The translations under genes and the position numbers were made by a program. From positions 59,812-123,811 of the forward strand of contig JBMNPT010000007.1 in the NCBI GenBank assembly GCA_050943735.1: a stretch of 64,000 nt of DNA, read 5' to 3'. The stretch is from JBMNPT01 sp050943735 (GTDB taxonomy: Bacteria; Bacillota; Clostridia; Oscillospirales; RGIG577). Position 1 is the first letter of the stretch, and each line of letters starts with the position of its first letter. Below the pieces are notes generated by a model. The model was not told where the DNA came from, ran no database searches, and saw only the letters and a program-made list of their open reading frames with translations. Positions 23,865 through 32,137 of the stretch are shown one piece after another.

Positions 23865-25934
23865 TTGAACAAAAATGTAAAGAGTCTGGGCTTTTATGGT
23901 GCCATTCTGGCGGTGCTGATTCTGGTGCTGGCCATGATGTACAAGGATCAGCCGGATGTCAGTCTCAGCTATGCCAAAACGCTGGATCTGATCCGCAATG
24001 AGCAGGTGCAGTCGCTGACGGTAGAAGGGTCCAATTTGACCATGAACCTGAAGGACGGTACCACTGTGACCAAAAATCTGCCCAGCTTTGCGCTGTTCTA
24101 TGAGGATGTGGGCGAGCTGGTGGAAGAGCAGTACGCTGAGGGTATCATTGAGGACTATGATTACCCGGCACCACCGGAGATTCCCTGGTGGGTGTCTATG
24201 CTGCCCTATGTGATTCTGGGCGGTGTGATGATCTTCCTGTGGGTCTACATGATGGGCAACGCGGGCGGAGGCGGAGGCAAAATGATGTCCTTCGGCCGGG
24301 CCAAGGTGCGCACCATGAGCGAAAATCAGCGCAAGGTCACCTTCCAGGATGTGGCTGGTGCGGATGAGGAAAAGGAAGAACTATGGGAAGTGGTGGATTT
24401 CCTCAAATCGCCCAAACGCTTTACGGATTTGGGTGCTCGGATTCCCAAGGGCATTTTGATGGTGGGCCCGCCCGGTACCGGTAAAACCCTGCTGGCAAAG
24501 GCGGTAGCCGGAGAGGCAGGGGTTTCCTTCTTCTCCATTTCCGGTTCCGACTTTGTGGAAATGTTTGTAGGCGTGGGCGCCAGTCGTGTGCGTGACCTGT
24601 TTGACCAGGCCAAAAAGAACAGCCCCTGCATTGTGTTCATTGATGAAATTGATGCGGTGGGCCGTCAGAGAGGCACCGGCATGGGCGGCGGCCACGATGA
24701 ACGGGAACAGACCCTTAACCAGCTGCTGGTGGAGATGGACGGTTTTGGCGTGAATGAGGGCGTCATTGTGGTGGCGGCCACCAACCGTGCCGACGTACTG
24801 GACCCGGCTCTGACCCGACCCGGCCGTTTTGACCGGCAGGTGTATGTCTATCTGCCTGATATGCGGGGACGGGAAGCCATTTTGCGTGTACACTCCCGGG
24901 GCAAGCCGTTGGATGCCGATGTGGATCTGAAGAAGATCGCCGGTGGTACCATTGGTTTCTCGGGCGCTGATTTGGAAAATCTGATGAACGAAGCCGCTCT
25001 GCTGGCAGCCCGCCGGGGCAAGTTGAGCATCGGCATGTCGGAAGTGTCCGAGGCCACCATCAAGGTGATGATGGGCCCGGCCAAAAAGTCCAAGGTACCC
25101 AGCGAAAAGGTGCGCCGGCTCACCGCCTATCACGAAGGCGGCCACGCACTGATCCATTACTATCTGGATAAGCTGGACGATGTGCATGAAGTGACCATCA
25201 CCCCCAGAGGTCCGGCAGGCGGTTACACCCTGGCACTGCCCACCGAGGAAAAGGATTACGGCAGCCGGCTGGAAATGCTGGATGAGCTGGTTTCTTTGCT
25301 GGGCGGACGTGTGGCGGAACAGTTGGTGCTGGGCGACATCTCCACCGGCGCCTCCAGTGATATTCAGCGGGCCACTCAGATTGCCCGGGATATGGTGATG
25401 CGATACGGCATGAGCGAAACGTTGGGGCCCATTGTATACGGCCATGGACACAACGATCCCTTCCTGGGACGTGATTTCAGCATGGACCGGGGCTTCTCGG
25501 AGACCACCGCAGCGCAGATTGACCAGGAGATCAAGGACATCATCGAAAACGCCTATGCTCGCTGTGAGGAAATCCTCACCCAGCACAGAGACCGTCTGGA
25601 AGCGGTGGCACAGGCTCTGCTGGAACGGGAAACTCTCAATGGAGTGGAATTCCGCATGGTGATGGAAGGCAAGACCTTGCCGCCTCCCCGCAAGGAGGAA
25701 AACGATACTCCCCATGCCACCCCCAATCCAGATGTTCCTGCCAATGGCGCGGCCAGTTCGTCTCTGCCTGACCGCAAGGACATTGTAGAGGAGCTGCGGG
25801 AGGAGATCCGCAATGAGGATCGGGAAACTTTGCAGCAGGAGATCGCGGAAGCCTTCCCTGGACAGCTGCCTTCTGCGGAAGAAAAGAAGGATGATGATTC
25901 TCAGCAGGAGGAAAAAAAGGATACTGACAAGTAA
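23865..25934 (+). CDS. ftsH: ATP-dependent zinc metalloprotease FtsH
   Basis: Membrane-anchored AAA+ protease for quality control of membrane and regulatory proteins. The 689-aa protein has two membrane spans (about residues 8-25 and 107-128) flanking a small outer domain, then the AAA domain with GPPGTGKT (about residue 201), Walker B CIVFIDEIDAVG, the SRH region, and the protease motif HEGGH (H423, E424, H427). The last 70 residues are an acidic, Glu/Asp/Lys-rich tail. The start is TTG, about 10 nt after GGAG; no ATG or GTG fits the membrane segment. It ends the seven-gene run. Confidence 0.95.
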   Translation: MNKNVKSLGFYGAILAVLILVLAMMYKDQPDVSLSYAKTLDLIRNEQVQSLTVEGSNLTMNLKDGTTVTKNLPSFALFYEDVGELVEEQYAEGIIEDYDYPAPPEIPWWVSMLPYVILGGVMIFLWVYMMGNAGGGGGKMMSFGRAKVRTMSENQRKVTFQDVAGADEEKEELWEVVDFLKSPKRFTDLGARIPKGILMVGPPGTGKTLLAKAVAGEAGVSFFSISGSDFVEMFVGVGASRVRDLFDQAKKNSPCIVFIDEIDAVGRQRGTGMGGGHDEREQTLNQLLVEMDGFGVNEGVIVVAATNRADVLDPALTRPGRFDRQVYVYLPDMRGREAILRVHSRGKPLDADVDLKKIAGGTIGFSGADLENLMNEAALLAARRGKLSIGMSEVSEATIKVMMGPAKKSKVPSEKVRRLTAYHEGGHALIHYYLDKLDDVHEVTITPRGPAGGYTLALPTEEKDYGSRLEMLDELVSLLGGRVAEQLVLGDISTGASSDIQRATQIARDMVMRYGMSETLGPIVYGHGHNDPFLGRDFSMDRGFSETTAAQIDQEIKDIIENAYARCEEILTQHRDRLEAVAQALLERETLNGVEFRMVMEGKTLPPPRKEENDTPHATPNPDVPANGAASSSLPDRKDIVEELREEIRNEDRETLQQEIAEAFPGQLPSAEEKKDDDSQQEEKKDTDK

Positions 25935-25953
25935 GGCATTGCTGCCAAGCATG

Positions 25954-25989
25954 AAAAAGGCCACAGGAATTTTTCCTGTGGCCTTTTTG
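25954..25989. terminator. Bidirectional terminator between ftsH and nspC
   Basis: A 13-bp stem (25956-25968 with 25974-25986) with T and A runs on both sides. Confidence 0.9.
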
Positions 25990-25997
25990 GCTTGTTT

Positions 25998-27125
25998 TTA
26001 GGAAAGACGCATTTTGAAATCCTCATAGCCGAACTCCCGCACCAGCTGGATGGAGCCATCCTCTTCCCGAATGGCAATGGCGGGCAGATTCATTCCGTTG
26101 AAGGTGTTATTTTTCACCATGGAATAGATGGCCATGTCGCAGAAGTGCAGCCGTTGACCGGGCACCAGTGGAGCGTCAAAGCTGTAGTCCCCGATGATGT
26201 CCCCCGCCAGACAGGTGGGGCCTCCCAATCGATAGGTATAGGGCTTCTCTCCGGGCTCTCCAGCGCCCACAATTTGCGGACGGTAGGGCATCTCCAGCAC
26301 ATCGGGCATGTGACAGGCCGCCGAGGTGTCCAGAATGGCGATGTCCATGCCATTGTGCAGGGTATCCAGCACACTGCTCACCAAAAAACCGCTGTTGAGC
26401 GCCACCGCTTCTCCCGGTTCCAGATACACTTCCACCCCGTAGCGCTGCTGTACTCGCTCTATGCAGCCAATCAGCCGTTCTATATCGTAGCCGGGACGGG
26501 TGATGTGGTGCCCACCCCCAAAATTGAGCCATTTCATCCGGGGCAGGTATTCTCCGAATTGTTCCTCCACTGCTTGCAGCGTCACATCCAGCGCATCGGC
26601 GTCCTGCTCGCACAGCGTGTGGAAATGCAGCCCTTCCAAGCCATCCAGCAGGTCGGGGCGGAAGTTTTCCCGAGTGACACCCAGACGGGAAAGGGGCGCG
26701 CAGGGATCGTAGATGGCGTGCCCCTCTTGGGTGGAGCACTGGGGGTTGAGGCGGATGCCGCAGGAACGGCCTGCCGCCACTGCCCGGGGACCAAAGGTCT
26801 GCCACTGGGAGAAGGAGTTGAAGAGGATGTGATCACACAGGGACACAATCTCATCGAATTCGTCCTCCCGATAGGCGGGGGAAAAAATGTGGGTTTCGCC
26901 GCCCATTTCCTCCCGGCCCAGCCGGGCCTCAAACAGTCCGCTGGCAGTGGTGCCGCTGAGATACTGTCCCATCAGCGGGTAGAGGGAAAACATGGAGAAG
27001 CACTTCTGGGCCAGCAGAATGTGACATCCGGTCCGGTCCATCACCTGGCGCAGCAGCTCCAGATTGCGCAGCAGCAGGCTTTTGTCCACCACATAGCAGG
27101 GGGTGGGAATGTTGGTATAATCCAT
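25998..27125 (-). CDS. nspC: Carboxynorspermidine/carboxyspermidine decarboxylase
   Basis: PLP enzyme that decarboxylates carboxy(nor)spermidine in the aspartate-semialdehyde-dependent route to spermidine. The 375-aa alanine-racemase-fold protein has TPCYVVD at the N-terminus, the PLP lysine in ILAQKCFS (K41), GLHFHTLCEQ, NFGGGHHITR and EPGEA, and a C-terminal GPTCLAGDII with the active-site cysteine. Its partner, carboxyspermidine dehydrogenase, is not in the window. AAAGGAG precedes the ATG. It lies 19 nt after aroE on the same strand. Confidence 0.9.
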   Translation of the reverse strand: MDYTNIPTPCYVVDKSLLLRNLELLRQVMDRTGCHILLAQKCFSMFSLYPLMGQYLSGTTASGLFEARLGREEMGGETHIFSPAYREDEFDEIVSLCDHILFNSFSQWQTFGPRAVAAGRSCGIRLNPQCSTQEGHAIYDPCAPLSRLGVTRENFRPDLLDGLEGLHFHTLCEQDADALDVTLQAVEEQFGEYLPRMKWLNFGGGHHITRPGYDIERLIGCIERVQQRYGVEVYLEPGEAVALNSGFLVSSVLDTLHNGMDIAILDTSAACHMPDVLEMPYRPQIVGAGEPGEKPYTYRLGGPTCLAGDIIGDYSFDAPLVPGQRLHFCDMAIYSMVKNNTFNGMNLPAIAIREEDGSIQLVREFGYEDFKMRLS

Positions 27126-27144
27126 GGGAAAACTCCTTTCAATT

Positions 27145-28017
27145 TCAGGTGAGCAGTTCGGGAAAAACCGCTTGTTTGACCGCCTGGATGGGCATGTCCT
27201 GCCCAGTCCACAGGCGGAAGGCCTCCGCGCCTTGCCACAGCAGCATTCCCAGTCCGTTGACCGGGATACAGCCCCGCTGGCGGGCCATGGCCAGTAGACG
27301 GGTGGTGAGCGGCTCGTAAATCACATCGTACACCAGCAGTCCGGAGGGGAGCAGTTCCGCCCGAGGCAGAGGGCATCTCTCCGGATGGGGTGACATGCCC
27401 ATGGAGGTGCCGTTGACCAGTGCGGCGCTGGTGGAGATCTCCTGTGCCAGCCGCTCCTCGTCCGCCAGGTCGTATAGTCCAATGTGGCAGCCTGTTTCCT
27501 TTTCCAGTTGCCGGATGAGGGGACGGGCCTGTTCCAGGGAGGGGCTTTGGCGGTTGAAGAGGGAGAGCTCACTGGCTCCATCCAGCGCTGCCTGCACGTA
27601 AATGGCGGTGGAAGCTCCGCCCACCCCCAGAATGGTCAGCTTTTTCCCCCGGAGATCCACACCCGCATCCCGGGCGGCCAGCATAAAGCCCACGCCGTCG
27701 GTATTGTGACCGGTGAGGATGCCGTCCTGGTTGCATACGGTATTGACCGCTCCGATGAGCCGGGCGGCGGGGGAGAGCTGATCGCACAGCTGGGCCATGC
27801 GGTGCTTGTCCGGCATGGTGATGTTCCATCCCCGTACCCCCAGCTGACGCAGTCCCGCCACTGCGGCGTCCATCTGGTGTTCCGCTACATCAAAGGCGGT
27901 GTAGACGCAGTCCATCCCCAGCGCTTCAAAAGCGGTGTTGTGCATGAGGGGAGAACGACTGTGGGCAATGGGGGTACCCAGCACGCAATACACCTGGGTA
28001 TGACCGGTAATTTTCAT
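27145..28017 (-). CDS. aroE: Shikimate dehydrogenase (NADP+)
   Basis: Reduces 3-dehydroshikimate to shikimate in aromatic amino acid synthesis. The 290-aa protein has the substrate segment GTPIAHSRSPLMHN, the catalytic-lysine loop WNITMPDKHRM (where NVTxPxK is usual), NTDGVGF, and the nucleotide motif GVGGASTAI. The C-terminal NGLGMLLWQGAEAF is diagnostic. Length is typical. ACAGGAGG lies ahead of the ATG. It is first of a two-gene minus-strand unit with nspC, an association without an obvious metabolic link. Confidence 0.93.
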   Translation of the reverse strand: MKITGHTQVYCVLGTPIAHSRSPLMHNTAFEALGMDCVYTAFDVAEHQMDAAVAGLRQLGVRGWNITMPDKHRMAQLCDQLSPAARLIGAVNTVCNQDGILTGHNTDGVGFMLAARDAGVDLRGKKLTILGVGGASTAIYVQAALDGASELSLFNRQSPSLEQARPLIRQLEKETGCHIGLYDLADEERLAQEISTSAALVNGTSMGMSPHPERCPLPRAELLPSGLLVYDVIYEPLTTRLLAMARQRGCIPVNGLGMLLWQGAEAFRLWTGQDMPIQAVKQAVFPELLT

Positions 28018-28110
28018 AGTGGACAGACCTCCTGTGAGGATGAGATGTTCTTATTATACCATGGACCGCAAAAGGCCGGGAGATTTTTTTGAGAAATTTT
28101 CCGATTGGGG

Positions 28111-28140
28111 GTTTATGTGGGAGCGAGAAAGGACATACTA
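28111..28140 (+). promoter_or_regulatory. Forespore-type (sigma-F/G) promoter, first copy
   Basis: GTTTA (28111-28115), 15 nt, then GGACATACTA (28131-28140), which fits the sigma-F -10 pattern GGNNANAHTR and contains the CATACTA of sigma-G promoters. The same arrangement recurs at 28252. Confidence 0.45.
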
Positions 28141-28146
28141 GGAATG

Positions 28147-28240
28147 CAGCGGGTGTGCGCTGCGATCCCATCTTTTTCAACATCTTTTTCATGATCGACC
28201 CCTTACAGGGGAAAAACCTCCGTTTTTGCGGAGGTTTTTC
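28147..28240 (+). ncRNA. Candidate forespore small RNA
   Basis: Transcription from the first forespore-type promoter would pass a GCAGCG/CGCTGC hairpin (28146-28163) and stop at a strong 11-bp terminator (28212-28222 with 28229-28239), giving an RNA of about 95 nt. No open frame with a ribosome binding site is present. It could instead be a prematurely terminated leader of the DUF1540 gene. Its existence is inferred only from promoter and terminator. Confidence 0.35.
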
Positions 28241-28242
28241 TC
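28212..28242. terminator. Isolated terminator upstream of the DUF1540 gene
   Basis: AAAAACCTCCG (28212-28222) pairs with CGGAGGTTTTT (28229-28239). It is symmetrical with A and T runs, between divergent genes and between two similar promoters. Confidence 0.8.
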
Positions 28243-28251
28243 TGCCTGCAG

Positions 28252-28281
28252 GTTTAACCCGGAGCTGGGAGGGGCATACTG
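28252..28281 (+). promoter_or_regulatory. Forespore-type (sigma-F/G) promoter, second copy, of the DUF1540 gene
   Basis: GTTTA (28252-28256), 15 nt, then GGGCATACTG (28272-28281). Spacing and bases match the copy at 28111, including GRAATG just downstream. It starts about 40 nt before the gene. Confidence 0.5.
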
Positions 28282-28324
28282 GAAATGAAGCAATTCTAGG
28301 GAATCAATCGAAGGAGGAATGAAT

Positions 28325-28651
28325 ATGCCGTCTTTACAATGTAATGTGACCAACTGTGCCAACAACTGTGAGCAGCATTGCTGCCGGCCTATTATCAAGG
28401 TGGAGGGCCAGGAGGCCAGCAAGGCCTGCGATACCAGCTGCCGGAATTTCGTACAGCAGGGACATCAACCCACCAGCGGAGCGGTGCCGGGGGCCTATTC
28501 TCAGGCCAATCTCAACATTGACATCAAGTGTGCCGCCACTGGATGTGCCTACAACCGGAATCATATGTGCAGCGCACCCTCGGTGGACATCACCGGGATG
28601 GGGGCCAGTCAGAGTGGCCAGACGGAATGTCATACCTTCCGGGCCAAATAA
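28325..28651 (+). CDS. DUF1540 protein with two cysteine-rich repeats
   Basis: The 108-aa protein consists of two DUF1540-like modules. Residues 6-41 (CNVTNCANNCEQHCC then CDTSCRNF) and residues 67-105 (CAATGCAYNRNHMC then GQTECHTF) share the spacing C-x4-C-x-Y/N-x3-x-C and an end with C-x-x-F. They may bind metal; the function of the family is not known. AAGGAGG is 7 nt before this ATG, while the ATG two codons earlier is too close. Two forespore-like promoters upstream suggest expression during sporulation, which is inference. Confidence 0.75.
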   Translation: MPSLQCNVTNCANNCEQHCCRPIIKVEGQEASKACDTSCRNFVQQGHQPTSGAVPGAYSQANLNIDIKCAATGCAYNRNHMCSAPSVDITGMGASQSGQTECHTFRAK

Positions 28652-28675
28652 GCTGTTTTCTTTCTTCCCTTTGGA

Positions 28676-28727
28676 TGGGGCCGAATCGGTCTGCCTGTGG
28701 ACTGATTCGGCCCTGTTTTTTGTGGGA
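28676..28727 (+). terminator. Terminator of the DUF1540 gene
   Basis: A long stem (GGGGCCGAATC arm with GATTCGGCCC arm around 28676-28713) followed by a T6 run. Confidence 0.8.
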
Positions 28728-28743
28728 ATGACTGGGCAATCCA

Positions 28744-28772
28744 TTGTAAAAAACAGGGCGCTGTGGTACACT
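28744..28772 (+). promoter_or_regulatory. Promoter of the aminotransferase-trpS run
   Basis: TTGTAA (28744-28749), a 17-nt spacer and TACACT (28767-28772) with an extended TGG. Confidence 0.6.
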
Positions 28773-28830
28773 ATAAGATAGCAAACTGGGCCTGTGGCCC
28801 GGAACCATCAAGAATGTGAGGTACAGAACA

Positions 28831-30021
28831 ATGGAATATAAGATTTCCAAGCGGATCGGCGGGCTCAAGCCCTCGGCCATCCGTGAGATTTTGAAAAACT
28901 CCAGCGCCGATGTGATTCCCTTCTCCGCGGGCAATCCCGCAGTGGAATCCTTCCCCATCGCCCAGATGCAGGAGATCAGCAATCAGATTTTTACTGAAAT
29001 GGGCGGGTTTGCGTTGCAATATGGCGTTACCGAAGGCTATGCCCCTCTGCGGGAAAAGCTCAAAGCCCGTCTGAAGGACAAATTTGCCATGGGTACGCTG
29101 GAGGATGACCTCATTGTGGTGAGCGGCGGACAGCAGGCCATTGATCTGGCCACCAAGGTGCTGTGCAATGAGGGGGACATTGTGGTGAGCGAAAATCCCT
29201 CCTTCATCGGCGCCCTCAATACCTTCCGGTCCTATGCGGTCCAGCTCCGGGGCGTGGACGTGCAGGAGGATGGAATGGATCTGGAGCAGCTGGAAGCCAC
29301 CTTCCGGGACAACGAAAACGTGAAGATTTTGTATATCATTCCCTCTTTCCAGAATCCGCTGGGCACCTGCACCAGCCTGGAAAAGCGCAAGGCCATTTAT
29401 GACCTGTGCGTCAAGTATGGGGTCATCATTCTGGAGGACAACCCCTATGGCGAGCTGCGGTTCCAGGGGGAGGACATCCCCACCATCAAGTCCATGGATA
29501 CCGAAGGCATTGTGATCTATTGCGGCAGCATGAGCAAGGTGATGAGTGCCGGTATCCGGGTGGGCTTTGTATTGGCTCCCAAGCCTCTCATTGCCAAGAT
29601 GACGGTGGGCAAACAGGCCAGCGACGTACATACCAATCTGTTTTTCCAGATTCTCATTGACAAATTCATGGGCGAGTACGACATGGATGGTCACATCCAG
29701 AAGATTCGGGCGCTGTACCGTCACAAGAGCGGGCTCATGCTGGAGGGCATTCGCAAGCACTTCCCGGCGGAAGTGACCTATACCACTCCCGAGGGCGGAC
29801 TCTTCCTGTGGTGCACTATGCCTGAGGGCAGCGACATGCTGGGTTTTGTGCAGTATGTGAAGGATCAGGGCGTGGCAGTGGTGCCGGGTATCGCCTTCAA
29901 TGTGGATGAGAGTGCACCCAGCAATAGTTTCCGGCTCAATTATTCCACTCCCAGCGACGAGCAGATTGTCAAGGGTACTGAAATTCTGGGCAAGGCGCTG
30001 CACGCCTTTTTGAGCAAGTGA
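28831..30021 (+). CDS. PLP-dependent class I/II aminotransferase (2-aminoadipate/LysN-like)
   Basis: The 396-aa fold-type I aminotransferase has FSAGNPAVESFP near residue 31 (substrate loop), the PLP-stacking region GGQQAIDL, the IIPSFQNPLG motif typical of the LysN/MocR-like group, EDNPYGELRF and the lysine motif GSMSKVMSAGIRVGF. It lacks the N-terminal GntR domain of MocR regulators. A likely substrate is an aromatic, branched or alpha-aminoadipate type amino acid; the exact one cannot be told. The start ATG at 28831 follows GAGGT by 8 nt. trpS is 16 nt downstream. Confidence 0.85.
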   Translation: MEYKISKRIGGLKPSAIREILKNSSADVIPFSAGNPAVESFPIAQMQEISNQIFTEMGGFALQYGVTEGYAPLREKLKARLKDKFAMGTLEDDLIVVSGGQQAIDLATKVLCNEGDIVVSENPSFIGALNTFRSYAVQLRGVDVQEDGMDLEQLEATFRDNENVKILYIIPSFQNPLGTCTSLEKRKAIYDLCVKYGVIILEDNPYGELRFQGEDIPTIKSMDTEGIVIYCGSMSKVMSAGIRVGFVLAPKPLIAKMTVGKQASDVHTNLFFQILIDKFMGEYDMDGHIQKIRALYRHKSGLMLEGIRKHFPAEVTYTTPEGGLFLWCTMPEGSDMLGFVQYVKDQGVAVVPGIAFNVDESAPSNSFRLNYSTPSDEQIVKGTEILGKALHAFLSK

Positions 30022-30037
30022 CACGGAGGGCATGGAG

Positions 30038-31057
30038 ATGGAAGAGACCAAAAAGAAGATTATTCTCAGCGGCATCCAGCCCAGCGGACAGATCACTTTG
30101 GGCAACTATCTGGGCGCCGTGAAAAACTGGGTGGATCTGCAAAACGACGGGGAGGACAACTATGAGCGCCGGTATTTTGTGGCGGACCTCCACGCGCTGA
30201 CGGTGCGGCAGGTGCCGGCTGATCTGCGTCGCCGGACGTTGGAAACCTATGTGATTTTGATGGCGTGTGGGCTGGACCCGGAGCAGACCATGCTGTTTGT
30301 GCAGAGTCATGTACCCACCCACAGTCAGCTGGCCTGGATTCTCAACTGCTATACCCAGTTTGGCGAGCTGTCCCGGATGACCCAATTCAAGGATAAGAGT
30401 CAGAAAAATCCGGAAAATGTCAATGCCGGACTGTTTACCTATCCCGCGCTGATGGCGGCGGACATTCTCATTTACAACGCCGATATGGTGCCGGTGGGAG
30501 TGGACCAGAAGCAGCATCTGGAGCTGGCCCGCACCATTGCCAACCGGTTCAATGGGCTGTATGGCGATACCTTTGTGGTGCCCGAGGGGTACATCCCCAA
30601 GGCTTCCGCCAAGATTTATTCGTTGGCAGATCCCACCCGCAAGATGAGCAAGTCGGATCCAAATGTGAACTCCTATGTGGCGCTGATGGACCCCAGAGAT
30701 GTGATTCTGCGGAAATTCAAAAAGGCGGTGACCGACAGCGAAGCCCAGGTACGCTATGCCGAAGGCAAAGATGGCATCAACAATCTGATGACCATTTACA
30801 GTGTGTTCACCGGCAAGAACTACGAAGAAATTGAGCGTGAATTTGAAGGCCGGGGCTATGGCGATTTCAAGCTGGCCGTGGGCGAAGTGGTAGCCGATGG
30901 TCTGGCGCCCATTCAGGAGCGGTATCAGCAGTTGATGGCGGACCGGCCGTACGTGGAAGGCCTGATGGCTGAAAATGCGGAAAAGGCATTTCGGATCACC
31001 CGGCGGGTAGTGGATAAGGTCTACCGTAAGGTGGGCTTGCTGGGGCTCAAGAGATAG
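30038..31057 (+). CDS. trpS: Tryptophan--tRNA ligase
   Basis: Class I aminoacyl-tRNA synthetase charging tRNA-Trp. The 339-aa protein has GIQPSGQITLGNYLGA, the TrpRS form of the HIGH region, and the KMSKS loop in TRKMSKSDPN near residue 203, with VGVDQKQHLELAR in the Trp-binding part. The frame allows an ATG at 30032, but GGAGG lies 8 nt ahead of the ATG at 30038. No T-box leader is seen. The next gene starts 10 nt after the stop. Confidence 0.95.
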   Translation: MEETKKKIILSGIQPSGQITLGNYLGAVKNWVDLQNDGEDNYERRYFVADLHALTVRQVPADLRRRTLETYVILMACGLDPEQTMLFVQSHVPTHSQLAWILNCYTQFGELSRMTQFKDKSQKNPENVNAGLFTYPALMAADILIYNADMVPVGVDQKQHLELARTIANRFNGLYGDTFVVPEGYIPKASAKIYSLADPTRKMSKSDPNVNSYVALMDPRDVILRKFKKAVTDSEAQVRYAEGKDGINNLMTIYSVFTGKNYEEIEREFEGRGYGDFKLAVGEVVADGLAPIQERYQQLMADRPYVEGLMAENAEKAFRITRRVVDKVYRKVGLLGLKR

Positions 31058-31067
31058 GAGTGATATT

Positions 31068-32120
31068 GTGTTCGGCAACACCAATCATGACCTGTGGTGC
31101 ATCGCTACCTTTGGGGTGGCGGTGCTGGTGAGCTTTTTTGCCACCCCTATGGTGAAAAGACTGGCCTGTTATCTGGGAGCCATTGATGTGCCCAAGGATG
31201 CCCGTCGGATGCATAAAAAGCCCATTCCCCGATTGGGCGGACTGGCGATCTTCCTGGGATTTTTTGTGGCGGTGCTGCTGTTTGTGCCCATGACACCCCA
31301 GATGCTCAGCATTATGGTGGGCGCCATGATCATTGTGGCGCTGGGCGCCTTTGACGATATGTATGCTCTCAGTGCCCGTCTCAAGCTGGTGGTGCAGATT
31401 GTGGCGGCCTGTATGCCGGTGCTGGGCGGTGTGCGCATTGAGGTGATCACCAATTTCCTGCCCTGGGGCGGCCAGTTTATCAGTTTCGGTATTTTGGCCA
31501 TTCCCATTACGGTGCTGTGGATTGTGGGCATCACCAATGCGGTCAACCTCATTGACGGCCTGGACGGGCTGGCTGCGGGCGTTTCCTGCATTGCTTCCAT
31601 GGCGGTGATGATCATTGCCATTCAGGTGTCCGACGTGCAGGTGGCCATGCTCATGGGCGCGCTGGCGGGCGGCTGTCTGGGATTTTTGCCCTACAATTTC
31701 AATCCCGCAAAAATTTTCATGGGAGATACAGGGGCATTGTTCCTGGGCTACATGCTGGCCACCAGTTCCATTCAGGGGTTGTTCAAATTTTCCGCAGTGA
31801 TTTCCTTCGCGGTACCCTTCCTGATTTTGGGCTTGCCTATTTTTGATACCGCTTTTGCCATTATCCGGCGGTTGGCCAAAGGCCAGAGTCCCATGCATCC
31901 TGACCGGGGACATCTGCATCACCGGCTCATTGACATGGGCTTTTCCCAGAAGCAGACAGTGGCGATTTTGTATGCCATGAGTGTATTGCTGGGTGTGAGT
32001 GCGGTGTTCCTCACCAATAGCGGTGCCATCAAGACCATGATTTTGCTGCTGACGGTGATCGTGATGGCCTTTGTGGCCTTCATGATTCTGGAAATGGAGG
32101 ACAAGGACCGGAAAAAGTGA
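31068..32120 (+). CDS. tagO: Undecaprenyl-phosphate GlcNAc-1-phosphate transferase (TagO/WecA type)
   Basis: Starts wall polysaccharide or teichoic acid linkage-unit synthesis by joining GlcNAc-1-P to undecaprenyl phosphate in the membrane. The 350-aa protein has about ten spans and the family motifs RRMHKKPIPRLGG, GAFDDMYALSARLKL with paired aspartates, NAVNLIDGLDGLAAG, FNPAKIFMGDTGALFLGY and the HPDRGHLHHRL motif. The start is GTG, 7 nt after AGGAG, which overlaps the trpS stop. The epimerase at 6550 would supply UDP-ManNAc for the next step. The lipoprotein gene overlaps the 3' end region. Confidence 0.92.
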   Translation: MFGNTNHDLWCIATFGVAVLVSFFATPMVKRLACYLGAIDVPKDARRMHKKPIPRLGGLAIFLGFFVAVLLFVPMTPQMLSIMVGAMIIVALGAFDDMYALSARLKLVVQIVAACMPVLGGVRIEVITNFLPWGGQFISFGILAIPITVLWIVGITNAVNLIDGLDGLAAGVSCIASMAVMIIAIQVSDVQVAMLMGALAGGCLGFLPYNFNPAKIFMGDTGALFLGYMLATSSIQGLFKFSAVISFAVPFLILGLPIFDTAFAIIRRLAKGQSPMHPDRGHLHHRLIDMGFSQKQTVAILYAMSVLLGVSAVFLTNSGAIKTMILLLTVIVMAFVAFMILEMEDKDRKK

Positions 32121-32137
32121 GAGAGGAGGAGAGCCGG

